Source: Anaerolineales bacterium
GTDB lineage: Bacteria; Chloroflexota; Anaerolineae; Anaerolineales; DRMV01
Assembly (NCBI GenBank): GCA_015484985.1
Contig: WFUL01000226.1
Span: 1-6,424 of the forward strand
Direction of reading: 5' to 3'
DNA: 6,424 nt
The notes beneath the pieces are model-generated. The model searched no databases. It saw only the letters and a list, made by a program, of their open reading frames with translations, and was not told where the DNA came from. The translations under genes were made by a program, and so were the position numbers. This document shows positions 1 through 6,424 of the stretch, piece after piece. Within the stretch, counting starts at the first letter, position 1. Every line of letters starts with the position of its first letter.

Positions 1-1
1 A

Positions 2-454
2 GCCACCGAGACGAAGTTGTATAAGGCGGGTGCGGATCGGGTAGTGACGCCTTTCGTGATGGCCGGGCATCGTATCACCAGTTTGCTCATCCGGCCTTAT
101 GTGGTGACTTTTCTCGACGCCGCGCTCCGCAGCGAAACCTTAGAATTGTGGTTGGAGGAGGTGCGTGTAGCCCCCGATTCGCCTTTAGTCGGCAAGAGTC
201 TGGCCGAAGCCGACATCCGAGCTAAAACCGGGGCGAACGTACTGGCCATCGCTCGGGGGGAAGCTCAGATGGATTGGTCGCCTACATTGCGCATTCAACC
301 CAATGATGTCCTCATCATCCTGGGTCGCCGGGAGCAAATTCTGGAAATCGCCCGGGTGGCCCGGGACGAGCGTCTGGTGCGCCTGTTGAGCCGAGGTCCT
401 GAAGGCCGGGCCTGGGCCCGGCGCTTCCCACTGCGTTTTCCCCGGCGCCGATAG
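2..454 (+). CDS. TrkA/RCK-type potassium channel or uptake regulator, C-terminal part (5' truncated)
   Basis: The reading frame is open from base 2 to a TAG stop at 452-454. The gene begins upstream of the window, so about 150 C-terminal residues are seen. The first residues (KLYKAGADRVVTP) match the end of an RCK_N/TrkA_N nucleotide-binding domain, where the last Rossmann strand carries AGAD-VV-P. A helical linker follows, then a TrkA_C (RCK_C) domain with the pattern LxLEEVxVxxxSxLxGKSLxExxIR, a GA-VLAI-R strand, and the closing NDVLIILGRREQI. In this family RCK_C domains bind a cytoplasmic ligand and gate an attached or partner K+ channel. The arginine-rich tail after the domain is not part of the fold. 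Without the N-terminal half I cannot tell a Kch/MthK-like two-helix channel from a soluble TrkA/KtrA subunit. The extended linker favours the channel type, weakly. The first in-frame TTG (17) is internal and is not the start. Confidence 0.85.
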   Translation, partial: ATETKLYKAGADRVVTPFVMAGHRITSLLIRPYVVTFLDAALRSETLELWLEEVRVAPDSPLVGKSLAEADIRAKTGANVLAIARGEAQMDWSPTLRIQPNDVLIILGRREQILEIARVARDERLVRLLSRGPEGRAWARRFPLRFPRRR

Positions 455-615
455 GCATAATACCGGAGAAAGAAATCGTGGTGTGGGGAGGCGCATCCAC
501 CTCACATCACGATTTCCATATTCCCCCAGGGCCCTGAGCCTGATTAGGCCTGCGCGCCACGGAGAGAAATTTTCTTAAAGAATGGACAACGCCAGGGTAA
601 CAAAGTGTGTGGACA
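455..615. other. Convergent intergenic gap
   Basis: This 161-base gap lies between the stops of the potassium channel gene and the FHA gene. It holds the hairpin at 472-516, a perfect 10-base palindrome CAGGGCCCTG (527-536) and a short A/T-rich inverted repeat TTCTTAAAGAA (572-582). I see no coding or RNA gene in it. Confidence 0.6.
472..516. terminator. Strong hairpin in convergent gap, probable terminator
   Basis: The left arm 472-491 pairs with 497-516 around a 5-base loop (492-496). Nineteen of 20 positions pair, two of them as G-T wobbles, and 489/499 is an A-A mismatch. The hairpin starts 17 bases after the stop of the potassium channel gene and lies about 100 bases beyond the stop of the minus-strand FHA gene. 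Read on the minus strand, the stem runs into a T-rich stretch (ATTTCTTTCT), as expected of an intrinsic terminator. Read on the plus strand, the following bases (CATATTCCCCC) are only weakly T-rich. It best fits as terminator of the minus-strand gene, with possible bidirectional use. Confidence 0.65.
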
Positions 616-2484
616 TCACTCCCCTTTGGGGGATCGGTACATCACCCGGAACCCTCGTTTGCCGATATGCAGGATATCGCCGGCTTCCAGGGCCAAGCCG
701 GTGGAAGAAACGGGCGCGTAGTTTACCCAAGTGCCGGCCACCGAGCCCAGGTCCGCTACGTAGTATCGCTGCTCCCCCGCTTCATACCAAAAGCGGGCGT
801 GACGGGGCGAGATGGAAGGGTCTGGCAACACCCAGGAAGCCTGTTCGGGATCCGAACCGACCACCACTTCCCATGCATGCAACTCGTAGGCATCCGCCTC
901 TTCGCTCTCCAGGGGCAGGAATTCCAAGACGCGGTCAGGGGGTTGCGCGGTTGTGGAGGCCACTGAGGCCCTAGCGGGACGCGGCGTGGGCAGGGGTGCC
1001 TCGCGACGTCTCCGGTATTCCGTCCAGGATCCCCAAAGCAACACAGCTAGGAGCAATGCGCCACTGAGCCCCACAAGCATGTAGGCCCAAGGAAAACGGC
1101 CGGGTTCCAACATGATGTCTTCGGCCACTTGGGGTGGTGGGGTGGCCTCGGCAATCTGGATGCGCACAGGGAAGGAAGGTGTGCTTCCCACTAGGCCAAA
1201 CTCGTCTTCGACTTCCAGGCGTACGGTTCGGGTCCCAGGTTCTGTGTACGAAGTGAGGTCCCAAAGAACTTGTTTAAAGGGTGGACCGGTGATCTCGGCC
1301 ACGGGTTGTTCGTCTACATAGAACACCGCGCGGCGCAGGTCGCGCGAGATGTTGTCGGGGAATTCCACGTGGAAGGGGAGGCGCCATTGGGTGGGTTTGA
1401 GAGCCTCGGGCGTACCCTTTTCCTCTGGTCGGGTATAGACCCGGACAATGGTTTCGGGTAAATCGTCCAGTACGGGGACAGGAGGACGCAGATCCAGGGG
1501 GAACAAGAAGGCCGGCGAGCGACTGCTCTGATTCTGCCAGTTGACCTGTACCTGGAGATTCACTTCGCCGCCTTTGCGACGCTGGGAGAGATACTCCAAC
1601 ACGTACAGACGGTCCCGGCGGGCAAAAGTTTCCTTGAGGTCGGGAAGAACTTCCGTGCCTGAGAATACCAAGGCTTGTCCTTGGGTTTGTTGGGTGAAAG
1701 CTTCCCACGCAGGGAGTTGCTTTTGCGCGTTGGCCCGGGAACCCACAAGCCAAACGGACACCTGGATATTATGGGCCTGGGCCTGCCCCACCAGCGCGGG
1801 CAGGCCGTTCAGGTATGCGTCATCCAATGGTGCAGTGATGAACAGCACCGTACGCGTCATACCCGGTCGTGGCGGTTCCTGCTGGGCCAGGCGTAATCCT
1901 TCGACCAAGGGAGCCAGACTGGGGGCCTGTTCCTCTCGTGGTGGGGTATAGGATTGGAGCACGTCTAAAATTTGCGCAGGGTCGTTGCTTTGAGGGATTT
2001 GTGGTCCTCCGGCCACGACGAGGCTGATTTGGTAACGGTCCTTAGGTGCGGTTTCCAACCAACTACGCAGTTGGTAGAAGATGTATTCATAGCGACTGAC
2101 ACCACGATTGTCCCGTATCGTAAAGGATTTGGCTGGGTTCAGCACCAAGACAACATGCATACCTGGCGAAAAGACCCGCAAATTTTGAATGGGCACCGGT
2201 TGGCCGTCTTCCAGAACCGTGAATGCATCTTTGGGTAAATTCGGGGGAACTTGTTGAGCCTGATGGTCCCACATCCAGATCCAGGCCTCCACAATAGGGA
2301 AGCGGGCAGGATCGGCATGGAGCACCCGGATCTCTAAAGGGGGCATGGAGGCCGCCCGGACCGTCCAGGAGGTCCCTCCGATGCCGATGGCCAGGATAAG
2401 CACGAGCAAAATGCCCATGGCCTTGATTAGATAATTGTCGGTAACATAAAGGTATGATGCCTTTGTGCAGCGACTATGGGACAT
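616..2484 (-). CDS. Membrane-anchored VWA-like protein with cytoplasmic FHA domain
   Basis: I chose the ATG at 2482-2484 (622 aa) because GAGGAG precedes it by 9 bases. The longer start at 2559 has only a badly spaced GGAGA. A third ATG at 2418 would begin just before the hydrophobic segment. Residues 23-43 are a signal peptide or signal anchor, with a possible cleavage near RAAS (43-46). Residues 48-107 include FTVLEDGQPVPI, resembling the lead-in of VWFA-related proteins. Residues about 108-285 look like a VWA fold (strands HVVLVLN, YQISLVVAG, RTVLFITAP, IQVSVWLVG). The metal-site motif DxSxS is replaced by NPAKS (116-120), so metal binding is doubtful. Residues about 350-450 look like Ig-type beta strands (VDEQPVAEITGPPF, then VEDEFG). 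A transmembrane helix (466-485) and a basic stop-transfer (EYRRRRE) follow. An FHA domain (538-617) ends the protein, with GS, SPRHA (559-563) and GTWVN (584-588). The inferred topology is sensor-like domains outside and a phosphothreonine-binding module inside. Partner and substrate are unknown. Confidence 0.82.
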   Translation of the reverse strand: MSHSRCTKASYLYVTDNYLIKAMGILLVLILAIGIGGTSWTVRAASMPPLEIRVLHADPARFPIVEAWIWMWDHQAQQVPPNLPKDAFTVLEDGQPVPIQNLRVFSPGMHVVLVLNPAKSFTIRDNRGVSRYEYIFYQLRSWLETAPKDRYQISLVVAGGPQIPQSNDPAQILDVLQSYTPPREEQAPSLAPLVEGLRLAQQEPPRPGMTRTVLFITAPLDDAYLNGLPALVGQAQAHNIQVSVWLVGSRANAQKQLPAWEAFTQQTQGQALVFSGTEVLPDLKETFARRDRLYVLEYLSQRRKGGEVNLQVQVNWQNQSSRSPAFLFPLDLRPPVPVLDDLPETIVRVYTRPEEKGTPEALKPTQWRLPFHVEFPDNISRDLRRAVFYVDEQPVAEITGPPFKQVLWDLTSYTEPGTRTVRLEVEDEFGLVGSTPSFPVRIQIAEATPPPQVAEDIMLEPGRFPWAYMLVGLSGALLLAVLLWGSWTEYRRRREAPLPTPRPARASVASTTAQPPDRVLEFLPLESEEADAYELHAWEVVVGSDPEQASWVLPDPSISPRHARFWYEAGEQRYYVADLGSVAGTWVNYAPVSSTGLALEAGDILHIGKRGFRVMYRSPKGE

Positions 2485-2582
2485 CCGCGTTTGCTCCTCG
2501 ATTGAATCCACTCCCCTGCCAATGCCCACTGGCCGGGGAAGGTAATATCTGGGGTCCATTCTCCAGGTTTGTACCGGTTTCG

Positions 2583-2590
2583 AGTATACT
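2583..2590. promoter_or_regulatory. Palindromic -10-like element AGTATACT between divergent genes
   Basis: AGTATACT is a perfect 8-base palindrome containing TATACT, a good sigma-70 -10 match, on both strands. It lies in the 135-base gap between the divergently transcribed FHA gene and the solute-binding protein gene. On the plus strand it would start transcription near 2597, just upstream of the GGAGGTGA ribosome binding site at 2608. No convincing -35 hexamer stands 16-18 bases away on either strand. The promoter call is therefore tentative and the minus-strand use is more speculative still. Confidence 0.35.
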
Positions 2591-2619
2591 GGAAAGGCCG
2601 CTATCGTGGAGGTGAAACC

Positions 2620-4671
2620 GTGGATTTTATGAACACATCAAGGCGCTCCATGCTCTTTGGAATCGTGTTTGTGATGGGTCTGATGTTGACCGCGTGTATA
2701 CCGCAAAAGGCGCTCCCTACGGTGGTCGTCACCGTGGAACCCTCCCCGGAAATCCGAGTGGTCACGCCCACGCCGCCCCCCTCTCCTCCTCCTGTGCTGG
2801 TATTGTGTTACGGCCAGGAACCCCGTTCCCTGTACCTGTACTCCGGTCAGCTTAATTTGACAGCCTGGAACCTCTTGCAACTGCTGTATGACGGCCCCAT
2901 GGATTATCGGGACTATCAGGACGTGCCCGTCCTTCTGGAACGTCTCCCCTCTCTGGAAAACGGTGATGCGGTTGTCGAGCCGGTAAAGGTACGCCTGGGG
3001 GATACCATTGTGGATGCCGATGGTCGGGTGGTGCGCTTACAGCCTGGGGTACGTTACCGACCCGCGGGTTGTACGTCCGACGACTGTGCGCGCACTTTAG
3101 GCCCGGAGGAAGAAGAGGTCACTCTGGACCGTATGACTGTGCGCTTTCGCCTGCGCCAGGATGTCCGCTGGTCCGATGCCTGGGGCGTGACGGCCGAAGA
3201 CTCGGTGTTCTCGTACCAGGTGGCCCGGGCGAAGGGGAGTACGCCCTTGAATCCCTGGTTGCTGGACCGCACCGCGTCCTATCGTGCGGTGGATACCTAC
3301 ACGGTGGAATGGCAGGGCCTTCCGGGTTTCGTTAACAACACTTACTGGCGCAATTTCTGGAGTCCTTTACCCCGCCATCGTCTCAAGACATACTCTCTGG
3401 ATGAAATCGCCTCCGTTGAAGAGGTCCATAGGCGTCCTCTGGGATGGGGTGCGTACCGGTTGGTCGAATGGGAGCCCGGCAAACGTATGGAATTCGTGCC
3501 CAACCCGTATTACTTTCGCCAGAATGAAGGTCTGCCCCGTTTTGCCAAGGTCATCGTCCGCTTCTTTGACAACCCCGAAGAGGGCTTGGCCGCGCTTATG
3601 ACCGGGGAGTGCGATTTCGTCTCCGAGACGGTGGGGCTGGAACACCAAACCAAGTTGCTCTTTGCCCTGGAGGATTCCAACAAAGTTCAGGTCTCCCTGG
3701 CTCCTGGACCGGCCTTTGAGCACCTGGGTTTCGTGCTCTACAACCAGGCTCTGGATGACGGTTTGCAGTACCGGGACCCCGGTTCGCCCCTTTACGACGA
3801 AAACGTACGCAAAGCCGTGGCTATGTGCATTGATAAAGAGGCCATTATCCAGGAAGTGTACGGCGGTTTTGTCCAGGCCTACACCACGTACCTGCCCCGG
3901 GACCATCCCGCCTTCGCGGGAGATCAGGTGCCTACATACCCTTATGACCCCGAAGAGGCCCAACGCTTACTGGAAGAGGCTGGGTGGGTGGACCACGACC
4001 AGGACCCCACGACTCCTCGTGTCTTTCGTAAGTCCTCCTTGTGGGTCCGTTATGGTCAGCCCCTGGAGTTGACCCTGGGCACGACGCAGGCGCCCCTGCG
4101 CCAGCAGGTGGCCCAGCGCATCGCAGCCGACCTGGCCCAGTGCGGCATTCGGGTCGAGGTGCAGACCTACCCGGCCCAGGAGTTTTTCGCTACAGGCCCC
4201 GAGGGACCTGTGTTCGGACGACGCTTGGACATGGCCCTCTTCGCCTGGACCCTGCGCCCAGAAATCATGTGTCATCTCTGGATGACGGAAGCCATCCCAG
4301 GACCGCCTGAAGCCACCATTGACGATGTGCTGTGGTTGCGGCGCACCTGGCCCGCGGAGATGCGGGACCGGGACGCGTTCCTCTATGATTGGGCGGGATG
4401 GAATTACCACGCCTACAGCGATCCCGAGTTCGACGCAGCATGTCGCCAAGTACTGTTCGGGCTTCCCAGTACACCCGAGTACCAAAAGGCCTGGGCTTTC
4501 ACCCAGGCTCGTCTGGCTGAGCGCGTTCCCTTGGTGCCTCTGTACACCCAGATGAAAATGGTGGCCATGCGGGCCGACTTCTGCGGGTATACTCCCGATC
4601 CCGGTTCCCCTTTGGAACTCCGGGATGTGGAGTCCTTTGGGTACGGCGATTTGTGTGAAACGACCGATTGA
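2620..4671 (+). CDS. ABC transporter solute-binding lipoprotein, family 5 (peptide/nickel type)
   Basis: I chose the GTG at 2620 (683 aa) because GGAGGTGA (2608-2615) sits at near-ideal spacing. The ATG at 2629 is in frame but 15 bases from that site. The N-terminus carries RR, a hydrophobic core and the lipobox LTAC, so Cys26 should be lipid-modified and anchor the protein outside the membrane. A Pro/Thr-rich linker (about 33-59) follows. The rest is a full SBP_bac_5 fold: VRFRLRQDVRWSD with VTAEDSVFSY (about 174-200), GWGAYRLVEWEPGKR (275-289), GECDF, NVRKAVAMCIDKEAII (395-410), and YDPEEAQRLLEEAGW (442-456). The C-terminal lobe follows, with LTLGTTQAPLRQQVAQ and LVPLYTQ. The family captures peptides, nickel-chelates, opines or sugars for a membrane permease. 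The ligand cannot be read from sequence. No permease or ATPase gene is in view. About ten cysteines remain after the lipid one, including a CTSDDC pair, which is unusual for an exported binding protein. avtA follows after 63 bases. Confidence 0.9.
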   Translation: MDFMNTSRRSMLFGIVFVMGLMLTACIPQKALPTVVVTVEPSPEIRVVTPTPPPSPPPVLVLCYGQEPRSLYLYSGQLNLTAWNLLQLLYDGPMDYRDYQDVPVLLERLPSLENGDAVVEPVKVRLGDTIVDADGRVVRLQPGVRYRPAGCTSDDCARTLGPEEEEVTLDRMTVRFRLRQDVRWSDAWGVTAEDSVFSYQVARAKGSTPLNPWLLDRTASYRAVDTYTVEWQGLPGFVNNTYWRNFWSPLPRHRLKTYSLDEIASVEEVHRRPLGWGAYRLVEWEPGKRMEFVPNPYYFRQNEGLPRFAKVIVRFFDNPEEGLAALMTGECDFVSETVGLEHQTKLLFALEDSNKVQVSLAPGPAFEHLGFVLYNQALDDGLQYRDPGSPLYDENVRKAVAMCIDKEAIIQEVYGGFVQAYTTYLPRDHPAFAGDQVPTYPYDPEEAQRLLEEAGWVDHDQDPTTPRVFRKSSLWVRYGQPLELTLGTTQAPLRQQVAQRIAADLAQCGIRVEVQTYPAQEFFATGPEGPVFGRRLDMALFAWTLRPEIMCHLWMTEAIPGPPEATIDDVLWLRRTWPAEMRDRDAFLYDWAGWNYHAYSDPEFDAACRQVLFGLPSTPEYQKAWAFTQARLAERVPLVPLYTQMKMVAMRADFCGYTPDPGSPLELRDVESFGYGDLCETTD

Positions 4672-4734
4672 AGCAGGGGTTTGAACATCCCCCGGTTCGT
4701 CTGCGTTATTCCCGTCCCCGGAGGAGAGGTGACG

Positions 4735-6000
4735 ATGGAGGTGAAATTTTCCGTCTTCGGTGAAAGGCTGACATCTCCTTCCGGCATCCTCCAGTTGATG
4801 GAGGATTTGGGTAACGCCCTGACGGCACCCGGACCTGTTTACATGTTGGGGGGAGGCAACCCGGCCAAAATTCCCCAGATCGTGACCTTTTTTCAGGAGC
4901 GATTGCAGGCCCTGGCCCGGGATGTCCAGCGGTTTCAACGAGCCTTCACCGATTACGCGGAACCCCATGGCCTGGGAGAGTTTCGGGAGGCCATCGCGCG
5001 TGCCTTTCGCGCACGGTACGGCTGGCCCATTGGTCCCGAGAATGTGGTGTTGACCAACGGCAGCCAGAACGCCTTTGCCTTTCTCTTCAACCTGTTGGCC
5101 GGTCCCACTTCCGAGGGAGGCTTTCAACGGATTCTCCTCCCGGTGCTGCCCGAGTATATCGGATACGCGGATACGGGATGGGTCTCCGACATCTTCCTCT
5201 CCTTGCGACCGTCTTTGGAGGAAATGGAAGCGCCCTTTTACAAATACCGGGTAGACCTCTCCCGGTTGCCCGATGGCGAGGATATCGCGGCGGTATGCGT
5301 CTCCCGTCCCACCAACCCCACGGGCAACGTGCTGACCCAGGAGGAGGTGGAGGCCCTGGCCCGTTGGAGCAAGGCGCGCGGGATTCCCTTCATCATCGAC
5401 AATGCCTACGGTGCACCGTTCCCCTACATCCTGTTCACCGACGCGGAACCCTACTGGGACGAGCACGTGGTGCTGTGCCTGAGCCTTTCCAAGTTGGGCC
5501 TTCCGGGGGTGCGGACCGGCATCGTATTGGCCCCCGAGCCCATTGCCACCGCCCTGGCCCGCATGAACGCCATTTTCACCCTGGCGCCCAGCAACGTGGG
5601 CGCGGGTCTGGTGCTGGACCTGGTGGCCTCGGGCGAAATTTTTGACCTGGGCCCTCGATATATCCAGCCTTTCTACCGGGCCAAGCGGGACCAGGCCCTG
5701 GAATGGCTGGCCACCTTCATGGGGGACGTGCCTTATCGGGTGCATCTTCCCGAGGGCACCTTTTTCCTCTGGCTCTGGTTCCCGGAACTGCCCATTTCGT
5801 CTCAGGCGTTGTACGAACGCCTTAAGGCACGTGGGGTGCTGGTGGTACCGGGGGAATACTTCTTCCCGGGGTTGCAGGAACCCTGGAGGCACCGTCAGCA
5901 ATGCCTGCGGGTGAATGTAGCGGGCCCGGAGGAAGTGGTGAAGACAGGCCTGCGCCTCCTGGCCGAAGAAGTACGACAGGTCCATGAAAGGCGAGGATGA
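4735..6000 (+). CDS. avtA: Valine--pyruvate aminotransferase (AvtA)
   Basis: This PLP enzyme transfers an amino group between valine and pyruvate, giving 2-oxoisovalerate and alanine. It acts in the cytoplasm at the end of branched-chain amino acid and alanine metabolism. The ATG at 4735 (421 aa) follows GGAGGAGAGGTG. The TTG at 4681 has no such site and adds residues unlike the family. The sequence matches my memory of E. coli AvtA (about 417 aa) along its whole length: FSVFGERLTSPSGILQLMEDL at the start, GGGNPAKIP (39-47), LTNGSQNAFAFLFNL, PEYIGYADTG, CVSRPTNPTGNV (Asn194), DNAYG (Asp222, Tyr225), SLSKLGLPG with PLP lysine Lys253, PEGTFFLWLWF, LKARGVLVVPGEYFFPGL and QCLRVN (Arg392, the presumed substrate-carboxylate arginine). 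All key fold type I residues are present. The family-specific SRPTNPTGNV, PEYIGYAD and FFPGL blocks separate it from general aspartate aminotransferases. It lies 63 bases after the binding-protein gene and may share its transcript. Confidence 0.9.
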   Translation: MEVKFSVFGERLTSPSGILQLMEDLGNALTAPGPVYMLGGGNPAKIPQIVTFFQERLQALARDVQRFQRAFTDYAEPHGLGEFREAIARAFRARYGWPIGPENVVLTNGSQNAFAFLFNLLAGPTSEGGFQRILLPVLPEYIGYADTGWVSDIFLSLRPSLEEMEAPFYKYRVDLSRLPDGEDIAAVCVSRPTNPTGNVLTQEEVEALARWSKARGIPFIIDNAYGAPFPYILFTDAEPYWDEHVVLCLSLSKLGLPGVRTGIVLAPEPIATALARMNAIFTLAPSNVGAGLVLDLVASGEIFDLGPRYIQPFYRAKRDQALEWLATFMGDVPYRVHLPEGTFFLWLWFPELPISSQALYERLKARGVLVVPGEYFFPGLQEPWRHRQQCLRVNVAGPEEVVKTGLRLLAEEVRQVHERRG

Positions 6001-6001
6001 T

Positions 6002-6030
6002 TTGGAAAACCACGGGCTTGATGCTACAAT
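6002..6030 (+). promoter_or_regulatory. Sigma-70-type extended -10 promoter for glmU
   Basis: The -35 candidate TTGGAA (6002-6007) is separated by exactly 17 bases from TACAAT (6025-6030), which is preceded by TGC, an extended -10. Each box is close to consensus and the spacing is optimal. The promoter begins two bases after the avtA stop codon. The expected transcription start is near 6036-6038, just before glmU, so glmU can be transcribed independently of the upstream genes. Confidence 0.65.
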
Positions 6031-6044
6031 AGCCTCATGACCGT

Positions 6045-6051
6045 GGAGGTG
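6045..6051 (+). promoter_or_regulatory. Ribosome binding site of glmU
   Basis: GGAGGTG lies 9-10 bases before ATG 6061, which favours 6061 as the translation start. An in-frame ATG at 6037, eight codons upstream, would place this motif inside the coding sequence. The same GGAGGTG motif precedes the solute-binding protein gene. Confidence 0.7.
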
Positions 6052-6060
6052 CAGAAAACC

Positions 6061-6424
6061 ATGTCCGCCGACCGAAAACGGGTTCGGGGGTTGCTTTTGG
6101 CTGCGGGTAAGGGTACCCGCATGAAGTCCCGCCTTCCCAAGGTGTTGCATCCCTTGCTGGGCCGTCCCCTGGCCGCTTATCCCTTGCAAGCCCTGTGCGA
6201 GGCCACAGGAACCACCCCGGTTGTGGTTGTGGGTCATGAGGCCCAAAGGGTCCGGCAGGGCCTGGGCGAGGACGCGGCGGAATATGTACTTCAGGATCCT
6301 CCTTTGGGCACCGGCCACGCGGTGGCCCAGGCCCGGTCGTTGCTGGAGGGTCGCGTAGATGTGCTTCTGGTGGCCCCCGGGGACATGCCTCTACTCCGAG
6401 CCGAGACCTTCCGGCGTCTGTTGG
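6061..6424 (+). CDS. glmU: Bifunctional UDP-GlcNAc pyrophosphorylase / GlcN-1-P acetyltransferase GlmU, N-terminal part (3' truncated)
   Basis: GlmU makes UDP-N-acetylglucosamine, the precursor of peptidoglycan and other envelope sugars. Its N-terminal half forms the UDP-sugar from GlcNAc-1-phosphate and UTP, and its C-terminal half acetylates glucosamine-1-phosphate. Only about 121 residues are inside the window, all from the uridyltransferase domain. The nucleotide-binding signature LLLAAGKGTRMKSRLPKVLH (residues 11-30) holds the usual GxGTRM and PK (Lys27). QDPPLGTGHA (78-87) matches the GlmU Q(x)4GTGHA motif. APGDMPLL contains the metal-ligand Asp at 108. The first codons after 6061 give a short charged extension before the first strand. 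Because the acetyltransferase half is out of view, a stand-alone NTP-transferase is possible, but the GTGHA block favours GlmU. Its own promoter lies directly upstream. Confidence 0.86.
   Translation, partial: MSADRKRVRGLLLAAGKGTRMKSRLPKVLHPLLGRPLAAYPLQALCEATGTTPVVVVGHEAQRVRQGLGEDAAEYVLQDPPLGTGHAVAQARSLLEGRVDVLLVAPGDMPLLRAETFRRLL

Noticed and set aside
527..536. Perfect 10-base palindrome CAGGGCCCTG in the convergent gap.
   Set aside because: Short GC palindromes are common in GC-rich DNA. It has no loop or T-tract to act as a terminator and no flanking repeats.
582..974. Overlapping plus-strand frames opposite the 3' end of the FHA gene.
   Set aside because: They are antisense shadows of the FHA domain coding region and show no domain or ribosome site.
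2485..2559. A 25-codon N-terminal extension of the FHA protein starting at 2559.
   Set aside because: The upstream GGAGA is too close to that ATG, while ATG 2484 has GAGGAG at 9 bases. The extension has no recognisable signal.
3367..3963. A 198-codon minus-strand open frame inside the solute-binding protein gene.
   Set aside because: It is fully antisense to a gene with a clear family 5 fold, with no ribosome site or domain of its own.
4676..4692. Small GGGG/CCCC hairpin between the binding protein and avtA.
   Set aside because: Four base pairs with a 9-base loop and no T-tract is too weak to call a terminator or attenuator.
3967..6318. A 783-codon open frame on the minus strand, antisense to the binding protein, avtA and glmU.
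   Set aside because: It lies opposite three genes with clear family motifs. Its translation is low-complexity, rich in Gly, His and Gln, with no recognisable domain. Long antisense frames are expected from GC-rich codon use.

Overview
The window is GC-rich bacterial chromosome with five protein genes: two are cut by the window edges and three are complete. No RNA gene, insertion sequence, CRISPR array or other mobile element is visible. Three features suggest a Chloroflexota (Anaerolineae-like) bacterium: a lipoprotein-type family 5 solute-binding protein with a long Pro/Thr linker after its lipid cysteine, a membrane-anchored VWA-like/FHA protein, and strong GGAGGTG-type ribosome binding sites. 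This assignment is inference from style and was not tested by a search.

Layout. Positions 2-454 (+) hold the C-terminal end of a TrkA/RCK-type potassium channel regulator subunit or channel. It meets, tail to tail, a long minus-strand gene (616-2484) for a membrane protein with a degenerate VWA-like domain, a beta-sandwich region, a transmembrane helix and a C-terminal FHA domain. The 161-base convergent gap contains a strong 20-position hairpin (472-516) that probably terminates transcription from one or both sides. A 135-base divergent gap (2485-2619) then separates the FHA gene from a plus-strand run: a family 5 ABC transporter solute-binding lipoprotein (2620-4671), valine-pyruvate aminotransferase avtA (4735-6000), and the 5' part of glmU (6061 to the window end).

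How the genes fit together. The binding protein and avtA lie 63 bases apart on one strand and may be co-transcribed. No permease or ATPase gene is visible beside the binding protein, so it is an orphan within this window. glmU has its own well-formed promoter starting two bases after the avtA stop. It is therefore probably an independent unit making UDP-N-acetylglucosamine for the cell envelope. Potassium transport, envelope precursor synthesis, amino acid transamination and solute capture do not form one pathway, so this reads as an ordinary chromosomal neighbourhood. The least familiar element is the VWA-like/FHA transmembrane protein. I found no convincing undescribed multi-gene system.
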